A stretch of 64,000 nt of DNA from MED-G16 sp964467915 (lineage in GTDB: Bacteria > Bacteroidota > Bacteroidia > Cytophagales > MED-G16), in assembly GCA_964467915.1 (NCBI GenBank), contig CAYXSW010000001.1, positions 124,001 through 188,000 on the forward strand. Reading direction: 5' to 3'. Both the position numbers and the translations under genes were made by a program. The notes beneath the pieces are model-generated. The model saw nothing but the letters and a program-made list of their open reading frames with translations. It ran no database searches and was not told the origin of the DNA. Each line of letters opens with the position of its first letter. The first letter of the stretch is position 1. Below are positions 18,228 to 27,218 of this stretch, piece after piece.

Positions 18228-18758
18228 TTATACCGTTGTTTTGTCAGGTGTTTTGCCTTCTACTATAAATTCAAGTGAAGGAAAAAACTCAATAAAATAC
18301 GCAAAGGTATTAGGTGCAAAATCAAATAAATAATAACTAATTATTGATTGATTTATTTCTTCTTCAAATAATGTCACGTCGAAATATTGTAAGATGTTTA
18401 TCATAAAACTTATGATTAAGGAAGTTGTCAAAAGACCAAAAAACGCTCCAGATATATCGTCAATAACACCAATTAAAGTCATGTCCAAAACATATTTTAA
18501 GCCCTTAGATATTCTGGTTATAATTAAGGATGAAATGAAAAAGGTTATTACAATAGATATAAAGCCTAATAATAATTTTTCCGAATCAGGTAAAAAACTT
18601 AATAAGAGGTTAGCTATTATATGGGAATAGTTTAATGAAATTACAATACTTAAAAAAATGGACACAAAACTTATAAGGCTTATCATGAAACCTTTCCGGA
18701 ATCCTTTATAAGAAAAGTAAACAAGAAAAAAAGTAAAAAAAATATCAATCAAATTCAA
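18228..18758 (-). CDS. CvpA-family membrane protein
   Basis: A 176-residue membrane protein with about four helices and the family opening ...LIDIFFTFFLVYFSYKGFRKGFMISL. CvpA homologues are linked to colicin V production in E. coli and to envelope or bile tolerance in others; the molecular role is unresolved. The start is a TTG at 18758 that overlaps the yqeY stop as TTGA; no in-frame ATG lies nearby, and the TTG start matches family lengths. The 3' end abuts the next hydrolase gene. Confidence 0.85.
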   Translation of the reverse strand: MNLIDIFFTFFLVYFSYKGFRKGFMISLISFVSIFLSIVISLNYSHIIANLLLSFLPDSEKLLLGFISIVITFFISSLIITRISKGLKYVLDMTLIGVIDDISGAFFGLLTTSLIISFMINILQYFDVTLFEEEINQSIISYYLFDFAPNTFAYFIEFFPSLEFIVEGKTPDKTTV

Positions 18759-19192
18759 CTCAATTTTTCTTTAATGATTTTAGCAATTCTTGAGTTATCT
18801 GCTTTTCCGGATAATTTCTTTGTTGCTATACCCATTACTTTTCCCATTTCTTTTATACTAGTAGCCCCAGAAAAACTGACAATGTTCTCTATTTCTTTTG
18901 AAAGTTCATTATCATCTAACTGTTTTGGCAGAAACTCTTCAATTATTAATATTTCACTTTCTTCTTTTTTTGCAAGATCTTCTCTTTTTTGTTCAACATA
19001 AAGGGTCTTGGAATCTTTTCGTTGTTTTATGAGTTTCATTAGAAGTTGTGTTTCATTTATATTATCAGTTTTTCCGCTCTTTTCTTCTAATAGGATTGCG
19101 GACTTAATAGCCCTAAGAGGAATTAACCTATCCTTGCTTTTGCTTAGCATAGCTTCCTTTATTTGATTATCTATTGTATTTTTGAGATTCAT
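18755..19192 (-). CDS. GatB/YqeY domain protein
   Basis: A 145-residue soluble protein belonging to the YqeY family, which resembles the tRNA-binding tail of GatB. I use the ATG at 19192, because an upstream in-frame start would extend into the divergent pdxJ gene. Typical features are the helical N-terminus (MNLKNTIDNQIKEAML...LRAIKSAIL) and the C-terminal GKVMGIATKKLSGKADNSRIAKIIKEKL. The function is not settled, though tRNA-related roles are proposed. It is the first gene of the operon running to the ompH pair. Confidence 0.92.
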   Translation of the reverse strand: MNLKNTIDNQIKEAMLSKSKDRLIPLRAIKSAILLEEKSGKTDNINETQLLMKLIKQRKDSKTLYVEQKREDLAKKEESEILIIEEFLPKQLDDNELSKEIENIVSFSGATSIKEMGKVMGIATKKLSGKADNSRIAKIIKEKLS

Positions 19193-19221
19193 TTCTAACA
19201 AAGTTATTAAATACTGATTTA

Positions 19222-19938
19222 ATGAAGACCCGTTTAAGCGTAAATGTGAATAAAATTGCAACCTTAAGAAATGCTAGGGGTGGCAATAATCCAAATATTA
19301 TAGAATTAGTAAAAAAAATAGAATTCTATGGGGCGGATGGTATAACAGTCCATCCAAGAAATGATGAAAGACACATTACATTAAAAGATGTATATAAAAT
19401 TTCAAAGGTAGTAAGCACAGAGTTTAATATTGAGGGGTACCCTGACACAAGATTTTTAAATATAATTAATGAAATAAAGCCTGAACAAGTGACACTTGTG
19501 CCAGATGCTCCTGATGTGATAACATCAAATAGAGGCTGGAAAGAATCCGATTTAAATATTGACCTAAAGTCAATAATATTATCAATAAAAAAGTTGGGCT
19601 CAAAGGTTTCTCTTTTTATTGATCCTTCTATCTCAATGGTTAATTTTGCTTTAGATTATCATGTTGATAGAATAGAGTTGTATACTGGTAAATATGCTAG
19701 ATTATATGGAGATAGTGAAAATAAAGTAATAGATGAATATATCGCTGTATCTGAATATGCTCATAAAAACAAAATTGAAGTTAACGCGGGACATGATTTA
19801 GATTTAGAAAATTTAATGTTTTTTAAAAAATCAATTCCTAATTTATACGAAGTTTCGATAGGCCACGCTTTAATATGTGACTCTTTAATTCACGGTTTGG
19901 AAAAAACAATTAAACTCTATCTGGACCAGTTAAAATAA
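19222..19938 (+). CDS. pdxJ: Pyridoxine 5'-phosphate synthase
   Basis: PdxJ condenses 1-deoxyxylulose 5-phosphate with aminoacetone phosphate to pyridoxine 5'-phosphate, the last ring-forming step of vitamin B6 synthesis. The protein has 238 residues in a TIM barrel. Family signatures are LSVNVNKIATLRNARGG at residues 5-21, GADGITVHPRNDERHI near 33-48, and the glycine-rich C-terminal NAGHDLDLEN. It is divergent from yqeY, with 29 bases between the starts, and is followed by a hydrolase gene two bases later. Confidence 0.96.
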   Translation: MKTRLSVNVNKIATLRNARGGNNPNIIELVKKIEFYGADGITVHPRNDERHITLKDVYKISKVVSTEFNIEGYPDTRFLNIINEIKPEQVTLVPDAPDVITSNRGWKESDLNIDLKSIILSIKKLGSKVSLFIDPSISMVNFALDYHVDRIELYTGKYARLYGDSENKVIDEYIAVSEYAHKNKIEVNAGHDLDLENLMFFKKSIPNLYEVSIGHALICDSLIHGLEKTIKLYLDQLK

Positions 19939-19940
19939 AA

Positions 19941-20705
19941 ATGAAAATAAATTTTAAATCTTATGGTGATGGAAAGCCAGTAGTAATTTTACATGGCTTA
20001 TTGGGTTCTTTAGATAATTGGGTTTCAATATCAAAAATTCTTTCAAATAACTTTAAAATAATAATATTAGACCTTCCTAATCATGGTAAATCATCTCATA
20101 CCACCATGTTTTCATATAAAAAAATGGCAGAAGGGTTACATTTGTTTTGTGAAAAAAATTTATTTAATAACATATCAATTATAGGTCATTCAATGGGTGG
20201 TAAAGTTGGAATTAAATATGCTGATTTGTATCCTGATAATTTAGATAAAATGATAATTGTAGATATAGTAAATAAACAATATTCTTCAAAAAGATTTGAT
20301 CATATATTTAGTGCAATTAAAAAATTAAACTCAATAAAAATAACTTCTAGACCCCAAGCTAATTCAGTGGCCAAAGAATTTATTTCTAGTGAAGCTGAGA
20401 GAAATTTTATTCTTAAAAATTTAAAGAGAAAGGGGGACTACTTTGATTGGGCACCTAATGTTAATTTGATTCTTAGTTCATTGTCAAAAATATCATCAAA
20501 CATACCATTAGAAAATCCTATTAACAATGAAGTTCTCCTTGTCAAAGGAGCAAAATCGGATTATATAAATAATAATGACATAAAAGTTTTATCAGAGAGT
20601 TTTTCAAAATATAAAATAAATGAAATTCCTAATTCAGGACATTGGGTTCATGCAGAAAACCCCACAGCCTTTATTAATTCAATAAATAATTTTCTTAAGC
20701 TCTAG
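19941..20705 (+). CDS. Alpha/beta-fold hydrolase, YbfF-like esterase
   Basis: A 254-residue alpha/beta hydrolase. The oxyanion-side HGLLGSLDNW motif is near residue 18, the nucleophile elbow GHSMGGK has serine at about 74, and the acid lies in VKGAKSDYI and the histidine in NSGHWVHAENP. Overall it resembles YbfF-type esterases with broad acyl-ester activity; the natural substrate is unknown. It follows pdxJ by two bases and overlaps the convergent Xer gene by 11 bases at its 3' end. Confidence 0.9.
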   Translation: MKINFKSYGDGKPVVILHGLLGSLDNWVSISKILSNNFKIIILDLPNHGKSSHTTMFSYKKMAEGLHLFCEKNLFNNISIIGHSMGGKVGIKYADLYPDNLDKMIIVDIVNKQYSSKRFDHIFSAIKKLNSIKITSRPQANSVAKEFISSEAERNFILKNLKRKGDYFDWAPNVNLILSSLSKISSNIPLENPINNEVLLVKGAKSDYINNNDIKVLSESFSKYKINEIPNSGHWVHAENPTAFINSINNFLKL

Positions 20706-21570
20706 GGTGCGAGTTTTTAAATGTTTCTTTTAATTTTTCAATTGAATTATGCGTGTATATTTGTGTTGCAGCTAAACTTTTATGACCTAATAAATCTTTA
20801 ATTGAGTTTAAATCCCCACCTTTGTTTAGTATATGGGTTGCAAATGTGTGTCTTAATAAATGAGGGTTATACTTTTTACTATTGATTAATGAAGACAAGT
20901 GCTTTTTTACAACTCTTGAAATCAACATAGGATAAGTTTTATTTCCTTTTTCAGTACAAATTAGCTCTGAGGTTTCTAATGAGAGATTCTCTTTTATTTT
21001 AATAAACTTTTTAATTTGCATTACGGATTTATCATGTAGAGGAATAATTCTTTCTTTATCTCTTTTACCTAATACTTTTATTTCTTTTTTTATAAAATTA
21101 ATATCTAAGGATCTTAGATTAATAAGTTCTGATATTCTAATTCCTGTCCCATATAGTAACTCTAATATCAACAGATCTCTGGTCTCATTAAAGCCATCAT
21201 TTAATTCTAAATTATCGAATAAATACATCATATCTTTTTCTTTAATAAATTGAGGAATTTTCTGACTTGTTTTGAGGGAATTGATACCAGATGTTGGGTT
21301 TGATTCAATTAAATTTCTTTTGATAAGATATTTAAAAAAAGATTTTAATGTTGCTAACTTTCTGTTTATTGATCTTGGTGATAAATTTTGTAATGAAAGT
21401 TCTACAATCCATGATCTCACGGCTCTTGTATCTATTTTTATTAAGTTATCATTAAAAGAGTAACTTTTATAAAAAAGTAAAAATTGATCAAGATCATTGC
21501 TATAACTAGTTATAGTATGAGAACTCAGTCTTTTTTCAAATGATAGATATTTAAGGAATGCACCTTTCAT
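20695..21570 (-). CDS. Xer-family tyrosine recombinase (XerC/XerD type)
   Basis: A 291-residue site-specific recombinase with an N-terminal SAM-like core-binding domain (about 1-90) and a catalytic domain. All catalytic residues are present: R145 (GTGIRISEL), K169 (VLGKRDKE), H237 and R240 (HLLRHTF), H263 (LLGHKS) and nucleophile Y272 (IYTH). Size and lack of an arm-binding domain fit the housekeeping Xer proteins that resolve chromosome dimers at dif. The gene lies 28 bases downstream of rpsU; rpsU-xer adjacency is common in Bacteroidota, which argues against a phage integrase. XerC versus XerD cannot be decided here. Confidence 0.92.
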   Translation of the reverse strand: MKGAFLKYLSFEKRLSSHTITSYSNDLDQFLLFYKSYSFNDNLIKIDTRAVRSWIVELSLQNLSPRSINRKLATLKSFFKYLIKRNLIESNPTSGINSLKTSQKIPQFIKEKDMMYLFDNLELNDGFNETRDLLILELLYGTGIRISELINLRSLDINFIKKEIKVLGKRDKERIIPLHDKSVMQIKKFIKIKENLSLETSELICTEKGNKTYPMLISRVVKKHLSSLINSKKYNPHLLRHTFATHILNKGGDLNSIKDLLGHKSLAATQIYTHNSIEKLKETFKNSHPRA

Positions 21571-21598
21571 TAATAATATTTAATGAAAGATAATGAAA

Positions 21599-21790
21599 TT
21601 ATAATTCTTTTGACTTTAATCTTTGAACGTAGCTAGCTCGCAATTTTTCTTCTCTGAGCATAACTGATTTTTTTGTATAGAACGCATTGTTTCTATAGTC
21701 TTTGATAACCTGAGCCTTTTCAAATTTTTTCTTAAATCTCTTAAGAGCTCTGTTTATGTCTTCATTTTCTTTTATTGAAACTCTAATCAT
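21599..21790 (-). CDS. rpsU: Small ribosomal subunit protein bS21
   Basis: A 63-residue basic protein of the 30S subunit near the 3' end of 16S rRNA. The ATG at 21790 gives the canonical start MIRVSIKENEDINRALKRFK; a longer in-frame extension would overrun the promoter. The family motif KKFEKAQVIKDYRNNAFYTKKSVMRxEK-like region is clear. It is preceded by a well-formed promoter and followed by the Xer gene, probably one transcript. Confidence 0.96.
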   Translation of the reverse strand: MIRVSIKENEDINRALKRFKKKFEKAQVIKDYRNNAFYTKKSVMLREEKLRASYVQRLKSKEL

Positions 21791-21811
21791 TTCATTATTT
21801 TTTTCGTGTGG

Positions 21812-21841
21812 CAAAGATAAGAAAACAATTATACTATCAAA
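21812..21841 (-). promoter_or_regulatory. Promoter of rpsU
   Basis: On the minus strand TTTG (21841-21838), an 18-base spacer and TATCTTTG (21819-21812) match the Bacteroidota -33 and -7 elements. The -7 element lies 22 bases upstream of the rpsU ATG, which predicts a short leader of about 16 bases. Confidence 0.75.
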
Positions 21842-21882
21842 ATTTTAATGAAATATATGATTTTCATTCTAAAAGAGAGCAG

Positions 21883-23574
21883 TTACTTCCAATCTTTTTT
21901 CTTGCTGGTTTTCCCAATTCCGGGATTAAAACAATTAGTTGGATCCAATTTCTTATAAAAATTTGATAAAATAGGTTTTGCAAAATACTCATGGCCTACA
22001 TTATGTTCGGAAGGATATTCTGCACCTCTGTCGTCATAAGTTTTTAATAGCTGTTTTTTAAGTTTATTTGCACTGACTCCTTTTTTCAAAATATAGTTTT
22101 GATGGAGAACATGGCAAAATAAATGACCATAATATAGTTTCATCTCAAACATATCATTGATTTTTTTTGGTAATTTTTCAAACCAATCTTTCTCATTTCT
22201 TGGAAATGCAACATCTAATGACATCATTTCTCCATGATTTTTAGAGTTTAAAGCGTGATATCTACCAATCGCACTTGCTGAGACAAACCTATGTAATAGT
22301 GCTTTTTTTCCTTCCTTTTTTGTGCACTCAAAAAAGTCACCTTCATTTTTTTTAAAAAATTTCTTGAAGTAATCTTTTGCTTCATCTATTCCTTCATCTG
22401 ACATTTCAATTATCCAATGGTGTTTAAATTTATTTCGATACTTTTCCATCCTTCTAGGAAGATGATTTGGCCAAAAGATACTTAAAAATTGCATTAATCT
22501 ATCTGAAAACTTATCTGGTAAAAAACTTAATTTAGTGGCTAGAATATCTACACTTCTCTTTAATTCAAAAAGTGTTGGAAGAAAATTTGTTCCCAATTTT
22601 TCTATCACAATGAAATTGTCTTTACTGTATTTTTTTGCGGCATCATAACAATCCCTGTGCAAATAGTCGCCTAGTGTTGGAAGTGTTTTGAATTTTGAAA
22701 GAATATCTCTTCTAATTTGCCAAAAAACATTAGGGTCATTAGAACCAAGGTAGAATACCTGACTTTTTTTGGGTAAAGGATAGGTGTCTAATCTTACAGC
22801 AAAAACAATAATTTTTCCTGCACTACCGGATGCGCCATACAATAACCTTTTATCAGCATTGAATCTCGCTGGGGTTTCTGAGTCAATTTGTCTAACTATT
22901 TCGGAATACTTATCATCAGATGCTAATTTATCTGAGTTTATAATATCAGATTTATTATAATTAACATTTTGTAGCTTATTTAAAATATCTTTAGGCTTTG
23001 AGCCTAAATTAATTCCTAGTTCATTAACTAATTCTAATTTTCCATTTTGATTAACTTTAGCATACAAGGCTAATTCTGTATATGCTGGACCTCTTTTAAC
23101 TAATGAGCCGCCAGAGTTGTTACAAACACCACCAACAATTGAGGCTCCTATAGAAGTTGAGCCTATAATTGAATGGGGTTCTCTTCCAAGTGGCTTTAAT
23201 TTTCTTTCTAAATCATATAAGGTGCTTCCAGCGAGCCCTATTATTTGTCTCCCCTTGTTTATTATGTGAATGTCATCAATTCGCAGAGTATTTATTATTA
23301 GAATAGGACGATCATAATCATTGCCATATGGTGTAGATCCTCCAGTTAGGCCCGTATTAGCTGCTTGCATTATTACAATAATATTATTGTCCACACATAT
23401 CTTCAAAATATTCCAAATTTCTAAAAGGGTTCCTGGTTTAGCAACAACAAATGCTTTACCTGAGCCATAACGCCATCCTTTCGAATAAGGTTCTTTGCTC
23501 CATTCGGCTGTGAGAATATATTTATCTCCTGTAATACTTTTAAACTTTTGAATAAGCTCTCTTTTATTTTTCAC
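21883..23574 (-). CDS. dld: Quinone-dependent D-lactate dehydrogenase
   Basis: A 563-residue FAD-linked membrane-associated enzyme that oxidises D-lactate to pyruvate and passes electrons to quinone. It closely resembles the E. coli Dld type. It has an N-terminal FAD-binding domain with MQAANTGLTGGSTPYGNDYDRP (about residues 68-89), GREPHSIIGSTSIGASIVGG and CNNSGGSLVKRGPAYTE (about 133-168), then the Dld membrane-binding and C-terminal domains. The length is near the usual 571. The start is GTG; no ATG is closer to the family start. It is the last gene of a minus-strand run after purM. This type is best known from Proteobacteria, so horizontal origin is possible. Confidence 0.92.
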   Translation of the reverse strand: MKNKRELIQKFKSITGDKYILTAEWSKEPYSKGWRYGSGKAFVVAKPGTLLEIWNILKICVDNNIIVIMQAANTGLTGGSTPYGNDYDRPILIINTLRIDDIHIINKGRQIIGLAGSTLYDLERKLKPLGREPHSIIGSTSIGASIVGGVCNNSGGSLVKRGPAYTELALYAKVNQNGKLELVNELGINLGSKPKDILNKLQNVNYNKSDIINSDKLASDDKYSEIVRQIDSETPARFNADKRLLYGASGSAGKIIVFAVRLDTYPLPKKSQVFYLGSNDPNVFWQIRRDILSKFKTLPTLGDYLHRDCYDAAKKYSKDNFIVIEKLGTNFLPTLFELKRSVDILATKLSFLPDKFSDRLMQFLSIFWPNHLPRRMEKYRNKFKHHWIIEMSDEGIDEAKDYFKKFFKKNEGDFFECTKKEGKKALLHRFVSASAIGRYHALNSKNHGEMMSLDVAFPRNEKDWFEKLPKKINDMFEMKLYYGHLFCHVLHQNYILKKGVSANKLKKQLLKTYDDRGAEYPSEHNVGHEYFAKPILSNFYKKLDPTNCFNPGIGKTSKKKDWK

Positions 23575-23612
23575 TAGCGTCTTTCTATATTTGCTTAAAC
23601 GGTTATTCGTTT

Positions 23613-24770
23613 TTAATATATAATTTTACCCTCTTTAGATTCAATTATTAGTTCGTTTTTTGAAGAATTTTCCACAAAACCTATAATTTTTGCGTTTACA
23701 TTAAATTCTTTAGATATATTAATTAGTTCATCTGCAACTCTCGGATCACAATAAATTTCCATTCTATGGCCCATATTAAACACTTCATACATTTCTTTAA
23801 GGGAACTTTCTGTGTCTCTATGAATAATTTCAAATACCTCAGGTATTTCAAATAAGTCATTCTTTATTATCCTCTTATTATCTACAAAATGAAGAACTTT
23901 TGTCTGTCCACCTCCAGTACAATGAATAATGCCGGATATTTTATTTAAACAACTAGAGGCTATTTTTTTTATAATAGGAGAGTAGGTTCTGGTAGGAGAT
24001 AGTAATAATTTCCCAATATTTTCTTGTGTTTTACACTTATCTGTTAATAAATTTTTACCACAATAGATTAAATCATTTCTGGTTTCATTTGAATAAGTTT
24101 CAGGATATTTTTTTGCATATATGTTGTCAAGTATGTCATGTCTTGCTGAGGTTAACCCATTACTCCCTATTCCGCTGTTATAATCAGTCTCGTATTCAGA
24201 TTTTCCATAAGAAGATAATCCAACAATGACATCTCCCTCTTTAATATTGCATTCTATTATTTTACTTCTTTTTTCTCTTGCAAAAACTGTACTATCTACT
24301 AAGATTGTTTTTGTTATATCCCCAACATCTGCCGTCTCTCCACCTGATGATCTAATGTTTATCCCATAATTATTTAAAATTTCGATGGTTTGAAGATTTC
24401 CTTCAATTATTTCAGATATAACTTCTCCAGGAATTAAGTGTTTATTTCTTCCAATGGTAGATGACATGACAATATTGTCTGTTACACCAACACATAAAAG
24501 GTCGTCTATATTCATGATTAATGCGTCTTGGGCTATTCCTCTCCAAACACTTATATCACCTGTCTCTTTCCAGTATAAATAAGCTAGTGCTGATTTGGTT
24601 CCTGCGCCATCTGCGTGCATTATATTTGTATATTCAGGATCACCAGATATGATATCTGGAGTTACCTTGCAAAACGTATTTTTAAAAACGCCTTTATCTT
24701 GATTTTTTATAGCACTGTGTACATCTTCTTTTTTTGAAGATACGCCTCTATCTAAATATCTTCTAGACAT
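23613..24770 (-). CDS. purM: Phosphoribosylformylglycinamidine cyclo-ligase (AIR synthase)
   Basis: PurM closes the imidazole ring of the purine precursor, making AIR from FGAM with ATP. The 385-residue protein is longer than the E. coli enzyme, as is usual for Bacteroidota. It shows MSRRYLDRGVSSKKEDVH at the start, the DGAGTKSALAYLYWKETGD substrate loop (about 54-72), GGETADVGD near 142-150 and HCTGGGQTKVLHF near 287-299. It lies 7 bases downstream of the OmpA-like gene in the same direction, so it may share its transcript, although functions differ. Confidence 0.93.
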   Translation of the reverse strand: MSRRYLDRGVSSKKEDVHSAIKNQDKGVFKNTFCKVTPDIISGDPEYTNIMHADGAGTKSALAYLYWKETGDISVWRGIAQDALIMNIDDLLCVGVTDNIVMSSTIGRNKHLIPGEVISEIIEGNLQTIEILNNYGINIRSSGGETADVGDITKTILVDSTVFAREKRSKIIECNIKEGDVIVGLSSYGKSEYETDYNSGIGSNGLTSARHDILDNIYAKKYPETYSNETRNDLIYCGKNLLTDKCKTQENIGKLLLSPTRTYSPIIKKIASSCLNKISGIIHCTGGGQTKVLHFVDNKRIIKNDLFEIPEVFEIIHRDTESSLKEMYEVFNMGHRMEIYCDPRVADELINISKEFNVNAKIIGFVENSSKNELIIESKEGKIIY

Positions 24771-24776
24771 TTAATC

Positions 24777-26747
24777 TTAATTGATATTAAAAAACCTTTC
24801 TTCAACATCTCCTCCGCTTTCTGCATCTTGAATAAACTCATAACTAGTAACTTTAAATTCAGTCCTTCTATTTATTTGATGCTCATCTTCAGTTTTAGCA
24901 TTTGGTATTATAAGTTGTGATTCACCATAACCCTTGGCGGTAATTCTTTTTTCACTTATTCCTCTGCTAACAATATATGAAACCGCAGACTCAGCTCTTC
25001 TTTGAGATAGATCTTGATTGTAATCAACGGTAGACCTGTCATCAGTATGCGAACTTAGTTCTATAGTTATGTTAGGGTTGTCATTTAAAATAACAACAAG
25101 TTTATTTAACTCAATTGCCGCGTCTTCTCTGATTTCTGCTTTGTCAAGATCATAGTAAATATTGTCTAAAACAATTGATTTATTCACAACAATTTTGTCC
25201 AATACTAAATTTTTTTCAAATTCTACATTTGTAATGAATTCTTTTAGCTTAGACCTATCTACTCCCTTTCCTATAGTTGTGAAATTACCTCTGGTACTAA
25301 AATAATTTTCTTTTTCTGCTATTAATATATAGTCTTCATCAGAGTATACAGTAAACTCAAACTCTCCTTTGTCGTCAGTGAATGATTCTTGTATAATATT
25401 TTCTTCTTTATCTAATAGTTTAACATTACTGTTTCCCAAAACACTTAAGTCTTTCTTATCACTCTTAGGGGTTAGTGTGGTTCCTTTTAATATATAATTT
25501 ACAATTTTTAAATTCGGGTCGTTATTAACAAATGTGTATATGTCATCATCTCCATAACCACCATCTCTATTAGAGGTGAAAAACCCCCTTGTTGCATTAT
25601 ATGGATTTACTCCAAAATCATCTCCGCGTGAGTTTAGCGGTTTGCCAGGATTTGATATTGTAATTTCACCAGCTTTTCTAGAAGCCACAAAAATATCAAG
25701 ACCCCCAAACCCCTCATGGTTATCAGAGGAAAAATATAATCTACCATCTTCAGTTACTGACGGAAACAACTCATTTCCAGGTGTGTTTATTGCAGGTCCT
25801 AAGTTTTGGATGTTAATCCATCTTCCTCTTCTGTTAACATTAGCCTTATAAATATCAGTTCCCCCATAGCCTTTTGATCTATTTGATGCAAAATACAATG
25901 TCTTCCCATCTTTACTTAAGAAAGGAGTAGAATCCCAGCTTCTTGAGGTATTAACATTTAATAGTCTTGGGTTTGTCCAACCACTTTTTCTATACCTAGA
26001 ATAATATAAGTCAACATTATTTCTCCCACTACTTTTTCCGTCATTTCCTTTAGCAAAAATCATATACATACCATCGCCAGAAAAAGTAATTGACCCTTCA
26101 TTTACTTTTTCATTATTAATATTATCTTCCAATTTTTTTAATGTATTAACATCAACATTGGCGCCTTTAGTTTTTATTTCATATAGATCAGTAAAGGGGG
26201 TTCCGGTTCCGCTATATATCTTTTCAGATTGCCTGTTCGAAACAAAATATAATTTATCATTTGAGAATGAAGGAGAGTATTCAGCATAATTAGTGTTTAA
26301 TGCCTTCAAGTTTTTCACTGTATAGTAACTTGTGTCAGGATAAAGTCTCAAGTTCTTAATATGAATAGACTCTCTTCTCATTAAATTCAACACTGATTCT
26401 TCTTTTGATTTGGATAAATAATTTAAAATCACTGAATCAGCAGCATCGTAATTACTATTTGATTTTAAGGCTAAGGTCAAATAATAATATGCCATCTCAT
26501 CCTTTATGCCATATTTTATGGCATCTTTATAGTATTTCTCTGCTTGCCATAATCTATTGGATTTTCTTAATGATTCTGCTAACAAATAACTGTTCTTAGC
26601 ATCACCTTCTTTTATTATCTTTTCAAATTTTATTGATGCATCATAATATTCAGCGTTGTTAAAATCTTTTATGGCAGTTTTTGAGGTTATACAAGAGGTG
26701 AAACTCAAAATAACTAAAACAAAAAATATATTATTAACTCTTATCAT
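24777..26747 (-). CDS. OmpA-family lipoprotein with TPR, propeller and CRD domains (PorE-like)
   Basis: A 656-residue outer-membrane lipoprotein with a signal ending in lipobox FTSC (cysteine about residue 19). TPR-like helices occupy about 25-130 and WD40/PD40 beta-propeller blades about 160-410, with repeated FVSNR, FASNRSKGYGGTDIY and FSSDNHEGFGGLDIF motifs. A carboxypeptidase-regulatory-like domain lies at about 450-500. An OmpA peptidoglycan-binding domain is at about 535-640 (NITIELSSHTDDRSTVDYN, SQRRAESAV). This order is that of PorE, which anchors the type IX secretion complex to peptidoglycan. Related OmpA/PD40 proteins outside the T9SS share it, so the PorE role is inferred. The start overlaps the preceding gene's stop (ATGA). 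Confidence 0.85.
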   Translation of the reverse strand: MIRVNNIFFVLVILSFTSCITSKTAIKDFNNAEYYDASIKFEKIIKEGDAKNSYLLAESLRKSNRLWQAEKYYKDAIKYGIKDEMAYYYLTLALKSNSNYDAADSVILNYLSKSKEESVLNLMRRESIHIKNLRLYPDTSYYTVKNLKALNTNYAEYSPSFSNDKLYFVSNRQSEKIYSGTGTPFTDLYEIKTKGANVDVNTLKKLEDNINNEKVNEGSITFSGDGMYMIFAKGNDGKSSGRNNVDLYYSRYRKSGWTNPRLLNVNTSRSWDSTPFLSKDGKTLYFASNRSKGYGGTDIYKANVNRRGRWINIQNLGPAINTPGNELFPSVTEDGRLYFSSDNHEGFGGLDIFVASRKAGEITISNPGKPLNSRGDDFGVNPYNATRGFFTSNRDGGYGDDDIYTFVNNDPNLKIVNYILKGTTLTPKSDKKDLSVLGNSNVKLLDKEENIIQESFTDDKGEFEFTVYSDEDYILIAEKENYFSTRGNFTTIGKGVDRSKLKEFITNVEFEKNLVLDKIVVNKSIVLDNIYYDLDKAEIREDAAIELNKLVVILNDNPNITIELSSHTDDRSTVDYNQDLSQRRAESAVSYIVSRGISEKRITAKGYGESQLIIPNAKTEDEHQINRRTEFKVTSYEFIQDAESGGDVEERFFNIN

Positions 26748-27217
26748 TTGATAAAATTAATTAACCAAGATTTATTTATATCTAAAATCCAATTTTTATC
26801 GTACTCTTCTTTATTTTTTATTGTTGTATTGACCATTTTGTTTTTAAGACTTAACTTCTTGTCTTTAATCAGTTTAATTAAAGTTGATCTTTCTTTAAAT
26901 TCAACATTATCTTTAATAAAGATACCTATTTTAGAATTAGGCATTATATCAATTTTAAGTTGATTTAAACTTTCTCGCAAGAAATTATTAGAACTATCAA
27001 TTGAACACCCACTAACATCCTCATCTGCAAAAAGTATTATAAAATTTTCTTTATATAGTTGAAATGAAGAATCTATATTTTTTCCGTGTGAGGCCCATTG
27101 GTCACATAAATCTTTTAGATGATCTTTCACTAAAGATTTATTTGTTAGCATAGGTTTTTCTGTTATATAGACCCAACACCTTGCCTTTTTTGATAGCTTA
27201 TCTATAGAAACGTACAT
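26744..27217 (-). CDS. Small conserved Bacteroidota protein, often labelled 'ABC transporter ATPase'
   Basis: A 157-residue soluble protein with no Walker A loop, so the label 'ABC transporter ATPase' used for relatives in databases is not supported by the sequence. Recognisable family features are ARCWVYITEKPM near the start, LCDQWASHGKNIDSSFQLY and the conserved DEDVSGCSIDSS motif (about 68-79). The function is unknown. It sits directly after the CCG-domain Fe-S protein (one base gap) and overlaps the PorE-like gene as ATGA. The family's regular association with these Fe-S genes suggests a link, but that is inference. Confidence 0.75.
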   Translation of the reverse strand: MYVSIDKLSKKARCWVYITEKPMLTNKSLVKDHLKDLCDQWASHGKNIDSSFQLYKENFIILFADEDVSGCSIDSSNNFLRESLNQLKIDIMPNSKIGIFIKDNVEFKERSTLIKLIKDKKLSLKNKMVNTTIKNKEEYDKNWILDINKSWLINFIK

Positions 27218-27218
27218 G

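Noticed and set aside
20695..21570. Tyrosine recombinase as evidence of a mobile element
   Set aside because: Size, domain content and pairing with rpsU are those of housekeeping Xer; there are no direct repeats, cargo or composition change around it.
26744..27217. ABC transporter ATPase (common database label for this family)
   Set aside because: No Walker A, signature or Walker B motif is present in the 157 residues.
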